DNA from: Sympetrum striolatum
Lineage: Eukaryota; Arthropoda; Insecta; Odonata; Libellulidae
Assembly: GCA_947579665.1 (NCBI GenBank)
Contig: OX388343.1
Span: 98,399,657 to 98,463,656, forward strand
Direction: 5' to 3'
DNA: 64,000 nt
This document shows positions 36,801-49,166 of this stretch, piece by piece (within the stretch, counting starts at the first letter, position 1; each line of letters begins with the position of its first letter). The notes under the pieces were generated by a model. It saw only the letters and a list, made by a program, of their open reading frames with translations, did not search any database and was not told the DNA's origin. Both the position numbers and the translations under genes were made by a program.

Positions 36801-37397
36801 AGAACAGAAAAGAATTCGAACTCGCCTTCCACAAGTTTGACGACGTTAGGTCATTGAAATTTATTGAATCGACAAAATTTTAACAATATATCATAAATTT
36901 AGCAAAAATGGCACTAGTATGAGTGGAAATGCTGACGTTTTCACGCCAGAAGAAAATTCAAGTTTAAATTCCATATGGATTGAAGTTCAAGAGGATAGGT
37001 CAATAAGACGTAAAAATTATACGAGGCCTTATCGTAATGATTCCGCGACCATGACTTCCCAGCAGATACTGAGAGAATTAATTAGTAGTGCGTCAACGCG
37101 CATCCAGATATGCAGCGATAAAAAAACACGTCATGGAAGATTCTTTACTCTCAACCGCAGTAAAAGAAATGAAAGTGAAGTCCAAACAATCTGCTGCCCA
37201 ACTCAGCAGAGACAACCTCTTATCAACACAAACGACATATCGCGGACATGGGGTTAGCATCGGGTTACAGCAAGTGTCACAGTTGCCCAAGAAGAAGAGA
37301 TGGAGTAATACAGTTTTTGTATCTGTACCTTCACCAATACAGCTGTGGATGCAGACAGCGACAATTAAATGGAGTTATAATATATATATAAAATAAC
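33828..37397. other. 3.6 kb non-coding DNA, unrecognised open frames only
   Basis: GC-richer patches lie at 34430-34780 and 35930-36330. The latter is open for 151 codons on the minus strand and 89 on the plus, which points to low stop density rather than coding. A short hydrophilic plus frame at 35252-35464 is discussed among the findings. The rest is AT-rich. A (TA)n tract at 37380-37390 abuts the hairpin-element fragment. Confidence 0.45.
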
Positions 37398-37768
37398 GGT
37401 TAATGGTAGTTATCTGGGGGTTATACCGTTACTTTCTTTTAGGTAGAAATTTGGAGGGTCTCCATCCTAATCCGGACCCTTAGCTCGCCTTCGAAGCTCA
37501 GGAGCGCCCGGCCGCCTTAGCAGGGGGGACCATAAAAAACTGACCACGTGGAATACGATTTAAAAAGTTATAAACAATTCAAATGAGCAACAATTTATTA
37601 TCTTCGTCGTCTCACTAGTCCAAAGAAATATACAAGCTTCTTTTGATCGACGTTCTACGATGAAAATTAAAATTTTTCGTGATTTTGCTAGAAATGACCC
37701 GTTGACACACGGCAACGTTGCCCCGGTGATGGGTTGGGTTGGGGGGAGGATTTTTAGATTTCTATTTT
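37398..37768 (+). mobile_element. Half copy of giant hairpin element F1
   Basis: It corresponds to the left arm of the element at 23258-23996. It starts at the same tip, GGTTAATGGTAG, and carries TCCTAATCCGGACCCTTAG, TGGAATACGATTTAAAAAG, GATCGACGTTCTACGATG and GTTGGGTTGGGGGGAGG in the same order. It stops at the point that forms the hairpin centre in the full element. It lacks most of the ~50-bp segment peculiar to the 23-kb left arm and has CGGCAACGTTGCC intact, matching the 23-kb right arm. The second arm is absent. Confidence 0.8.
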
Positions 37769-40700
37769 TGGCTATTTTTTTATACAATCTTCTTATTTCC
37801 TGTTTATTTGACGTTGTTCTCCTGTTCAGGCGTGTATTATATTATAACTTTATTCACAGCGGATCTTGAATCTATCCTTATCCCAAACATTAACTTAGAT
37901 TTGGAAATGAATTTTTCAAGGATTTCAGGGTATTTGTACATCTCGTTCGCTAAAACATTGGAATAAAGAACTAACAAAGCGAAGTATGACGAAGTGGAAT
38001 CGACAGAGTAATGTCCATGAAGGAAAAATAAGGAAATACAATACGATACGCGCTTACATCAACTTCAGCTGAGAGATAATAAAATATAACCTCGCACTTA
38101 TCTGGTAAGGAAATGTTAAACCGCGTCTGTCATCACCATCCGTTTGACAAATGTGTTCATCTTTTCAACGCCAAAGTCTATTAAAATGTAAAATTATAAT
38201 AGCGACATACACGCATTACTAAGACACTCAACTTCGCGCTTGGTTTATAACTTACGGCTTCATTTGACATCATGAGAAATTAATCATGAAACTCGACAAC
38301 TAAAGTAGTAGAAATACGGATATTATTTCGCATCAATTTAAATCGATTACATGTCTGAGTTCCCCCATTCCTTTGTAGTGGAATACAAGGAATATTGCCA
38401 GAGACACTATCGAAGGAACTTTCCGAGGAATCGTCAAGGACAAATTAAACTTCGCGAATGACCGTGCGCGCGTCTTGGCTACGGCCGTCTACAATTATTT
38501 CCACACTTCTACGGAAGAATCTATTTATGCCCCTCCATGGGCATTGATCAACATTTCACGCACAGGAATTAGGCCGGGATATTTTCGCATTGGCAATTAG
38601 GGTCGCAATGCTCGACGGAAAGAGGAGACGACGTTTGGCGCGAAAGTAATGCATTCGAGAAGAGGCTGACACACTTGGCAGTGGCGTGGGAACATTTTTA
38701 CAGGTAGAAGAGGAATGAAAGGACACTTCGGTTTCACCAAAATAAATACCTCGTTCTTATTGCCACTCTATGAGCGTGCAGAACTCGGCCACAAGGTGGC
38801 CGAAAACTAACTCTGGAAGGGTTCTCAGACTTAGCTCTTGATATTTAAATCAATTTATAAAATTCAACTGATTTTATAGCCTTTACTGATGAAATTCTAT
38901 TTAAGAAAATGCAGGAGAACATGAAAATTTAAAATAAAAGAAAAATAAACACCCGAATCTTCTACATTAGCTGCTTAATTGCTCTGCTGACATCCGAAGG
39001 GAATGTCTCACTACTTTAATTTACAGAATGACTTTCATCGACGCATACTTGTGTCGAAAGTCATCGCTAGCGGGTTTCGTTTCCCTGATTATAAATCTTG
39101 AATTTTAATGGATCAACAATTTGATTATGACATAAATTTTAATGGAAATTCCAAGATCGCATACCTCAAACATAATCAAAGAGTTAATAGATTCGTATAA
39201 CTCTTGAAACTCTTCGTATCGCTTAAATTTTCTGAGAAAACTCACATGCTACTCCATTATCTGAAGTCGAAAATAAAATAAAGAATATTTATCTGGGTAA
39301 TCGCGCCTTAACTCAATACACACATAAATAAATTAAATAATCAATAAGCATAAAAAAGAAGGGATACTTGAACCTTTCTCTCTCACACAATAAAAAATCA
39401 CTTACGATCCAACATTCAAATTTCACAATTCCCAATACAATTTAACTTACCCTACATTCACCTTAGATTAAACTTGATTCCTGGTTTAAGACTATGCGCA
39501 AACAATCCAGCTTTCTCTTTCTTATCATTAAAATTGTCCTCAGCCTGAGAGGCACGTGAACAAAGCAATTCGGAAGATTTGTTGCAACGCCAAGAGATGA
39601 AAGCTTTCATATTAGGATTACAAGGTGTCAAGAATTTGAAGAATGGCCTGATATCTGATCCTGGCAAAGGAACTCTGGATGGTTTTCCTGAAATTTTCTT
39701 CGTTTCACTTCATGTTTTGTTTTCTGCCGTACAAAACAAAAAAAGTTAATTTATAATATAAAATTAAAAATAGTGAGAATTGCGAACTGGGGAGAGAGAT
39801 AGATAACAATCTCTTCAATAACTTCCCTAATATCATATTTCCTAAGAATAACGATAAATGGAATTTAATAAATTTAAGCATTCGACAAGTGTCTTTGCTA
39901 CGGATAAACCATCTTCAGATTATAAGAAATTGTACTACCATGATATCGCAAAATTAAATTGATAACGTGATGATTTTATGTCATACTAATGAATGGGCTA
40001 TAAAAATACAATTAGGTCGTTCAATCTCAAAGATTTATTGGGTACAGAGTAAAATTAAAATTCACTGAATCGATATACTCTGTGATAAGGAAGGATCCGT
40101 GGATATTAAAATTTGAACATTACCCTTGCAGTCGAAATTTGAAAACTATATGAATAATATGTGCACAATGGGTTCTAATAAAGCCTTTTCTTTCGCAAAC
40201 AATCATTATGGTGCCTTCCCGGAAAATTTCACGGAGATGGACTCCACAGCACAAAAATGCAACGAATTCTAATTGTTTGTAGCATTGCACGTACATAAAT
40301 GACTCTATTGGATGCCAGAATTCTTTATATATGTAAACCATGATCTTATACTAGAATTTAATTAAATAAAACACAGGAGATCCATGCCAAAACGAATGGA
40401 TTATGTATAAGATAAGTTGGTAAATTGCCATATATCTTCCCAAGAGAGATAGATGTCCATGAATTATTCACGTACGATGAAACCTAGCTCAGAGACTGCG
40501 CAACTGGTAGATCGGGTTTTTGTTTTGGCATACTGTTCCCTCTTTCCACAGCGGATATAATAGTTTAGTTCGAATAAAAAAAAGCCTACGGGAATAATTA
40601 ATTCCTTCTCAGAGTCGGTAATATACAGAGAGACTAGCACGTCGATAAAGCTACATCCGGAATTTTGAACCAAGAAAATACCGCGCTGTAAGGATGATGA

Positions 40701-43700
40701 AAGCAAAATCGCGATACAAATGTACACTGAGCTTTGTGTAACAAATACGATTCACATAAGAGTAACCGACGCAATACCAATTAGTGGAATAAAAAAGCAA
40801 ACTTGAAGAAATTATCGAATCTCGAATCAAGGATTAAAAATTGCGAACACTGAACAAAAAATATTTTTCATTCAAATCTAAAAACACAGAGGTGATTCGA
40901 CTCATAGAGTAAGACGTTTCGAAGTCCCGCAGCGGAGTTTCACAGCTTTTATATTTACGGAGCTTTAGACTCCACGCATTGATTATAAGAATTATCAGCA
41001 GCTTATATAAATTATAAAACTATAAGGTTCCCATTCTAGATTATTTCAACACCGATATACAACATATCACAGCCTATACCCACCGAGGTCAACTCCTAGG
41101 GGTCCCCAGGGACCATTTTGGGAATCCCTTATCATCGATAAATCATGCGGAATGCCTTTCCGAGATCCCCCGCGTCGACACAACCGAGAGTTATCACATC
41201 TGTATGCTCCCACCGAAGGGCAGGTAATTAAAATCAATTTACGATGCGTTTCACCAGTCAATAGAAGAGGAGCATTAGAAGTCATAAGAGCGACATCTTG
41301 TAAGTGACTAACATTTCGACTTATCGATCTCACGCGCCCAAATGTTTGGCTAGTGTGGGTGACTTAGATGGCGCACCCCCGCTTCCTTCTGGTGTTGCTA
41401 GGCACACGCCTTCGACACGCATACTGCGCTCGGGCGGATTGCTACGGATCCCTTTGCATCCGCCCTCCAGCAATGTCACGCGCAAGATCGCGCTGAATTA
41501 CGACAATTTCGTAGAGATATTAGAGAGGTGCTTTCGTTTGAATCTTTTGCTATATTAGCCATGTTAGATGTTTCTCAGAGTTTTCCATTCAACTTTGTAA
41601 GAAAAATCAATTTACGCTATTTTAAATTAAAGCGCAATTTCTTTAGAGATAGCTCAAGTATATCAAGATACAAATTTGCCTGACACCAAATGTTTTTATT
41701 GCCATCTAACGCCCACGTTCAAGGATACTTTACGTTCTGATACAATCATCTCTAAAATTACGAGCATGACACTTTTCGCCGAATCCTTTGAAGAGATATG
41801 ATTTTATTGTTTTCTCCTTCCCCCATACTTCAATTCGATACATAAATCGAATTAGCCCGCACGATATAACATGGTGGGCATGTTGTATCATACGAGCTTA
41901 ATTTCCGATTTATATGATTTTTTACTCTCACCTCATCCAATTATGTTGATTTCTTGTAAAATCAACACTTGCAAGTTGCACTAGCAAACTTAAAGCTAGT
42001 AAGAAAATCTCAATTTCTATCGCAGTAAATAAGGATGTTTAAAGATTTTTCAAAGGAACCCTGAGATCCGCGAACGTTATAATACATAAATATAGCAAGG
42101 ATTTTTTCCTCATAACTAACGAAAACCTTTTCTTACAGACTAGAACTAGTTATATCATCATAAAATAACACCGATCTTACAACTAGAGTCTAGTCGAGTA
42201 GGAAATAAAATAAACAAGAAGAGCATTGGTGACGCAGTTGCGAAACTAGAAAGATAAGCTCCCCAGAACGCTTGCGCAAATATGTCTGATACAGGTTTTT
42301 CACAACGGCGGAAAATCATTCCAAGCGAATTATAGATTCAAAACAATTATCCGTCGTCGCGTTAAAATTTTAAAGGATAACGATACAAATAATAGATCTT
42401 GCAATGTTTGCCTATCAGTCGGTGAGGATAAGAGATATTTATTGCATTGATATAGGTAGAGAGAGGCAGAAGGCAATTCTCGCTATCTCCATAGCAACAG
42501 TCTAATGCGTCTCAATTCAGTTGACTACCGCCTTTCCGCCCCCTACTGCGCAGGGTCCCCTATGCACCCCTTCGCTTAGGAACACTACAAATTCCAACCC
42601 ACCCTCAACAAAGTTCCCGAAGGGGTTTGTTGCCAAGCCACTCATCTCTATTTCAGCTGAATGATTCATTAGCTCAGAGAAGCAAATGGATGAAAAAGTA
42701 CCTCTTCGAACAGCTTAAGATAACGAGGTATCTTTCATAAACAGGGGTAGCTTTAATTTCATTTTATGTACATAGGATGCATATAGCTATTTATGTAAAT
42801 CTATTCACTTTTCATCCAATGATTTACTACTATATGATCTAGCCGACTAAAAAATAGAGACATGCATCTATTTAATAACCTTCTCAACTTCGAACTTAAT
42901 TTGAAGAACTTACTTCATTAAGAAAGCCTTTACTAACAAATCTTTTAAAATCGAGTTCTGATGAGTGCGTGAATTGCGCCGAATTTGGTCAACTTGTGTG
43001 TTTATGTATTGTGGAATTTGTACAAGATTTGTTCGTAAAGACTTTTAAAAATGATTTTCCATCAAGCATCACGGAATATTCATGATATTACTTGACTTAC
43101 CTAAATTACGGAACTGCTGAAAATTATTAAGTTATCAATATATAATGAAATTTATTTGACGAAGTATTTAAGAGGACAAGATTATGAACTAGTACGTACA
43201 TTTATATCGAGAATCGAAAAATGATACCTTGATTGACGAGACATAAATGTAAATATCTCCGGCTAAAACGTCAAAATTTTTCATCACATATATTTGAATT
43301 TTTTATTGACAACACAATAATTTATTCTCAGGACCACGAAATGAGAAATAATAAATTATAAAAAAACTGAATCATTCCTCATTTTACAACCTCACAAAAC
43401 GCATACATTTCACGCTTCAATCACTACCTCATATACATAATTCAGGGAAATAAAAATAAGAACACGAAAAAATCTCCCCCAAAAATGCGAACTTGCTAAA
43501 TTCGCATAACGAAATTAAAGTTTAACATATCCCACAGAAGAATACAGAAACAGTTTATTTCCTGTAATATTTAAGAAATGTCACACAATCGGAATTCAAT
43601 ATATATCTGAGTATACGATTTACTATCAAGTTTTCACACTTTTTCGAAACATCCAGCTAACTCGTAAACAACAATATGTTATCAGCCCCGTAAACACCTG

Positions 43701-43977
43701 ATTATCACTCGGAGAAAATATCGCTTCAGACAAGAGTTGCGGGAGAGATAACAGAGAGGAACGGAAAAGTTTCGTTTTGCCTCGAGCATCGACCGCGAGA
43801 CTAAATAAATTGCAAAAGGAACCGCGAGGATTGATCTCCGCCCCGAAAAAATAAGATTACTGGAAAATCATTGAGATGGATGGAAGCATGCACGTGGGCG
43901 AACATTCCTTTGATTAGGACCGTTTGCAAATCTGCCTATAAAACACAAAGGAGGACAATAACAGCGGCTGCAGAATG

Positions 43978-43985
43978 TGACGTCA
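43978..43985. promoter_or_regulatory. Perfect CRE/ATF palindrome TGACGTCA
   Basis: An exact palindrome with flanks G and CG, giving GTGACGTCACG, an extended consensus. It lies in the largest CpG-rich islet. The function is inferred. Confidence 0.4.
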
Positions 43986-44531
43986 CGCTTCTTTAGGCCG
44001 AAACAAAATCGCCATGAACGCGCAGCAATCCACTCTGGTGGAAATGTACATTTAAGCGGATAACGGCGCATAACACTCGCATCAATTTACCGCGGAAAGC
44101 ACACCGCGACGAGTATGATAAATGAATAATGCTCAAACCGCGGAACAACGCGCGTGGAATGTGAAAACGAGGAAATCGAGGCATTTGACCCTCGTTACAA
44201 ATGACGTGTCGCCCCAGAGCAATGACGCGATGTGACAAAGCAAGATCCAAAAAACTTAATCGCCGCAAAACGTCACTATTCCTGAAGTGAATCACGCGGT
44301 TGAATCTCTTTAAAACTGCGACGAGATCAGCGAATGTCCCAACAGCTGTCAATGAACGAACTGATGTATTAGTGCTATTATAGCAGAGCGAAGGACTACC
44401 AGTTTTACAAGCGAATGAATTAAGGCGAATCGTAGAGCATTCTCTCAAGGAGAAGGAGCTTATTCATTGGAAACAAAGCCGCTCGCTTTTTCGCAGCTCA
44501 GGTAACATTTACCTCCGAACATCAACAATAC

Positions 44532-44539
44532 TGACGTCA
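44532..44539. promoter_or_regulatory. Perfect CRE/ATF palindrome TGACGTCA
   Basis: An exact palindrome in the same islet as the one at 43978, followed 4 bp later by ACGTCGACGT. The function is inferred. Confidence 0.4.
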
Positions 44540-46592
44540 CTCAACGTCGACGTTTCCTTCCCGGAATAAATTCTTCCTTTCCGCTAATTAACGGGTAGAG
44601 TTTGAATAATTCTTATTTATCCCTAAAAGTAGGTCGCTCGAGATTTTTCTCCGACTTCCGCGTCTATCTGCCAAGGGATCTGAAACGGAGAGAGTTAAAA
44701 ACGGCGGAAAAATTAGCGAGGAACCATTTCCCGAGAAAGGCTTGATGAAAACAGGAGCAGGTGCGAAGGCGGACGCTGAGAAAAACGGGTTTCTAAGATT
44801 CGGAATAACCCATTCCACTGTCATATCACATGGCAACAGAGCGGTGACTCATCCTGACCACTTCCCATTGGCTGAGGGGCATCGTTCCACCTAAACCCAA
44901 CCCATTCAAAACCAGAATGTTTTTACGTCCGGAGGGGGAAAAGCTAGTTTGAGAATACGCGAACGTCGATTTATTAAAATCCGTTTAAACTAGTGAAAAA
45001 ATCTCAAACTCCATCAACAAACGGATACTACAGCGGTTACTACAAAAATGACCCGCCTTACGTAATCCATTACTTTCAATTATGGTTTTACGATAGAGAA
45101 AATGTGCCACAGACAAGAAATAAAGACAGAAGTTTAAAGTGTTTTTCATTCGTTTGGGGAAAACGTCTTCAAAATTTAATTAGAAACCGCACAAATACTA
45201 ATAAAAAACCGACTAAAACCAGGATACAAAATTGAAAAAGTCGAAAGCCGCAGTGAATGTAACCAAAAATTGCGATAGGCTAATCAAAAAGACTCCATTA
45301 CTAAGGATAAACAAAAAGGATACGGAATAACATTTGATACTTTAACAATGTATTTCACGGAATATAAATAACCAGGAAGGAAATATTGACATTGTGTAAG
45401 TTATTCTTGGCAATGCTAAGCTTCAATTCATTTACATTTTAGACCTTAAAAAGAAACTAAAAGGCAAGATTGCAAAAACTAGCCCTGACATGAATACTGT
45501 ATTTCTGGAATTCTTGGGAAGCTATATTTATATTCATCTATATTGTTACCCCACTGGGAGCCTTTAGCATATGGCAGCAATCCAAAGTGAACCACATACG
45601 ATATTTTGACTGTCAAGTTTTACTTTCTCGCTCTTTTGATTGTAATAGGGACACATTTATTTTTTAGCGAGAATATGTTAATCGAAATTACGAAACAGAA
45701 TTTTTTAACATTATTCCAATGCAAATCTACAATTGCCATATTACTGAAAGGGATTAAACTTCTGATTAACATTTATTAACCCATTCCCGCGAAGACCAAA
45801 ACATATCAATTCAAACTTGCGTTCAAATCAAATACAAACGATGGTGTCGTGAGACATTTTATTTAAAGAGGCCGTTGCAGACGTCAGAGCGTTGAGAAGT
45901 TCCAACTATCGCGGATTTATCCAAGTTAAATATTTTCAACTTCAGCAAAGTATCTTATGGGCGCCAAGTATTTCGAAACGATACCATACCTTTCCCTAAA
46001 TCGACTAAAAAATGGCCAAGAGCAGGTGTTTTCAAGGATTTTCGACATCGAAATAGTTGGAAAATTTAATTTGCAAACACGGATTGAATGGCAGATACTG
46101 TTTCTGGTTTAAAACCGGAAGCCTCCACGACGGTGGGGTGAATGCCAAGGTATTTCCGAAGGACCAACGACAACTTGCGTTCGATCTGATAATTGACATC
46201 TCCTTATATGGTCAACTTGGGAATCTTTCAAACGACGTTTATTTATTCAAATCAATCCTGAGAAATGCGTAGGTAAATATTTACCGAAGTCGCGAAAGTA
46301 AAAGCAAAACAGATGAAAAATAGCCGAAGATAAGTTCCACAGAAGTATATTTATCATACTAACTATAAAAGTAAGCATCGCTTCATACAGAAAACAATAT
46401 TATTTACTTTAAAAGTTTGCGTATACAAAGAAAAAGGGGAAACAATGGATAATTCCAGAAACATCAACGCTACTCCATTCCACGCACGTAAAATATATTT
46501 CTTATGGCAATTTCATTTTCGATGAAAAATAAATCAGAAATTAAGTGCGAATGCTAATTTAGAGTAAGACGACCGAAAACAGAAAATAAGTA

Positions 46593-46669
46593 CAGTCCTG
46601 GCCAAAATTAACGCAGCACCGGCCATAAGGATCGCTAGGGAGGTGCTGCGTTAATTTTGGCCAGGAGTG
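46593..46669. mobile_element. 77-bp Tc1/mariner-like palindromic miniature element
   Basis: The left end CAGTCCTGGCCAAAATTAAC pairs with the right end GTTAATTTTGGCCAGGAGTG; the arms extend inward through GCAGCACC/GGTGCTGC, about 28 bp each with one mismatch near the tip. TA lies at both borders (46591-46592 and 46670-46671), and CAGT...TGGCC is a Tc1-like tip. Only about 21 bp separate the arms, so the whole unit is little more than two terminal repeats. Confidence 0.85.
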
Positions 46670-46671
46670 TA

Positions 46672-49098
46672 CAAGACAGTTTCATAACAAATGGTTCTTT
46701 TGAAATAAAAGTATATACAATAAAGGGATCCACGATTAGCTGCTGTCTCTGGGGAACAGAAGACAAACGTAAGTATTAAACGATCTTTTTCGTTTAGTTA
46801 CACATTATACAGATGATTTAAGACATTTAAACCGGATGAATTTCTCAAATGGGCAACAGAGGATCCAAACCAATGGGCTTTGGGGGGAATATTTTCTTTT
46901 GTGAGGCAATCTGCACCAATAATTTGGCATAGATAAGGATATATATCGCTGCGGCTAACGGGTTCCTTGGCCCATAATACGACAGAGCTATAATTTGAAG
47001 TCGAAAATTAATACCCGCACTAAAAGATAGCCCTGGAAAGCATAACGATCATATGACCTCATTTGCATACGCAAGGTTGTCAATGTAGCCCACGCCTTCT
47101 AAATAAATACTTTTTTTAATTCTTTGTTTCCGAAGTACTCTTCAATACGAAAGATATTTAAAAAGAGAATGAAATGATAGAATTGGAAAATCTTCAGTAG
47201 AAGGTCAATTGGGCGGGGAGCAGGCGATGAATTTGCATTAGTGAGGGCAAAGGTCTCTCTTCAACGAGATGTCTAAGCTACGTCTTCTTATTCACCGCCT
47301 ACCCGAACGTCAATTTACACTCTATCACGATGAAATTACAGAGAAAACTCGCGATAGCACCCAGATTAATGGAACGTAACTTCCAGATGAACAGCGGCTA
47401 AAGAGAACAACCTAATTAACAATACAAAGTTATCACGAGTGTGACAGCATATTACGATATTAACAAGCCGCATCCGCTCTGATGTGACAGCGGCTACCTT
47501 CCTTCCATATATTCAAGATGCACTTTTGTTTTTCAAGAATCGCCGTTTGAAATTCCGCATATATATAATATTTATGATGAGTTTCGATAGTGTTCTGAAG
47601 ACATATATGTGATATTGAGTTCATCATGCAACCAAGTCTGTTTGATGAAAATCTTTCAAGTTCGAAACCGGGCAAGTATCAAAGACGAAGGATTTTAATT
47701 AAGATTGTTTAATTATTCCCAAGACGGGGGTTTCATAAAGTAACCTTTTAACCATAAATCTTCTTTCTCAAACAATAAAGCGTAGAATCAATGGATACAA
47801 ATGGGATACAAAAATGGTTAGATGATCACCATAATGTCTTCCACTAATTAGTTAACTTCTTGAGCTCTGCAATTCCTAACGAAAGGCCACTTCCTCTTAA
47901 CTGACCCCTAATTAGGAAAATCGCGACAGAATTAAACTCTGTACTCGATTTTTCAAAGCATCCTGCCATCAAGAGTATGGTATACTAAATAATTAAATCT
48001 TAGAACTAATTAAGATCACCGATAGATGGCTACCAGGTAACTATCGTATTCTTCCTTAGCTCCATTTTATTATCCACAAGCGATATTCATAAATTTTATG
48101 AGCACAAAAATAAGGAACTAAGATATGACCATGAATTTTATTGCCTCTTGGACACTTGCTTAATGCTCCGAGGGCACAGTAAATAATACCAATGAGAACT
48201 CAAGATATAAGAATACGAGTAACGAGCATTCGCAAACAGAGGGAATAAAAATTGTTTCCTAAAGGAGCATGACTTTACTACTTTATATGATTTCCTTGTA
48301 CACCGCATTGGCCGTGATCTTCACAGGTGAAGGGAGGATACCATACAGTTTCTCTTCCTCCTTCCAGTAGAAGCTAAGAAAGGCACATGCAGAATTCTCA
48401 ACGAACAAGGCTGAAACTGCCTTGAGCCGCTGAATAAACTAGAGAGAACTGGAAAGGGCTTCCAGAGATACAAAGGATATTCTCAAAGAGGTCTTTCTTA
48501 CCATAAGGTAATTTTAACAAAGAATCATATTGTGCCAATAACTACCAGATTGAATACTTTGATCGACCACGTATACGGAAAACAAGATTCATACGCTACC
48601 CCCGTAATATAATTACAACTGAAATTATAATCTCTATCACTAAAAAATTAAATATAACTGTCCGGAAAAGAAGGAAATAGAATTCCATTCTACAATTCAC
48701 GAATATCCGAGATTGTTGGGTTCAGAAGAATCAAATGAATATATCAAGTACCCTCAGGTAATAGAATTTTATATCAGAGCAGTGCGGGTTGGAAAAGTAC
48801 CCAAAATGTCCATACTAGAACAATACACCACAATAACGGGTTCCATTAAGAATAACTCGCCAATCTAATATCTTCTATTCTAACACTGCACATTTATCAA
48901 AAACAAAACTTTTCAACTCTTTGTCTTCCAATAGAACTTTGATCCATTTTATTTCCCTCTTAAATCAATCCTGCATATAGCTTTAAGAAACTGATCCGTG
49001 TAATTCGTCTGATTAATCTGTGTAATCGAATATATATTTTGTTTTATCATTTTATATTTTATTTGTTTGATTCGCTGATCATATTTTTACTACCTTTT
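46672..49098. other. Non-coding DNA, nothing recognised
   Basis: AT-rich unique sequence with no open frame above 75 codons, no repeats, no RNA genes and no TE ends. Confidence 0.5.
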
Positions 49099-49166
49099 AT
49101 CGTCAGCTGTAATCGGCCTCGCGCTGTATACTGACGATTTTATAAATAAATAACTAAATAAAAAAG
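49099..49166 (+). repeat. LINE-like 3' end with TAAA tail (family T2, copy 1)
   Basis: TCGTCAGCTGTAATCGGCCT, then CGCGCTGT and TACTGACGATTT, lead into a run of ATAAATAAATAACTAAATAAAA. The same arrangement (TCGTCAACTGTAATTGGCCT, CGTGATGT, then ATAAATAAATA) occurs at 61024-61094. A conserved block with a TAAA-type simple tail is how jockey- or I-like non-LTR retrotransposon 3' ends look. No ORF is attached, so the assignment is tentative. Confidence 0.65.

Larger units (their letters stand above)
37769..46592. other. 8.8 kb unique DNA with CpG-rich islets, no gene recognised
   Basis: Islets lie at 38340-38720, 41040-41520 and 43680-44960. The last is the longest in the window and includes two perfect CRE palindromes and a 151-codon minus frame (43993-44448) without any known domain. 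The 41-kb islet holds GTTGCTAGGCAC (41394-41405), resembling an RFX X-box half. A small stem-loop with arms ATGACTTT/AAAGTCAT and CGAC/GTCG lies at 39028-39064. Between islets the DNA is very AT-rich. No TE ends were found. Confidence 0.4.

Noticed and set aside
39028..39064. Stem-loop ATGACTTT...AAAGTCAT as a miRNA precursor
   Set aside because: About 37 nt in total with a bulge, too short for a pre-miRNA, and single copy.
43993..44448. 151-codon minus-strand frame
   Set aside because: It lies in CpG-rich DNA with low stop density; no domain, splice pair or convincing start context.
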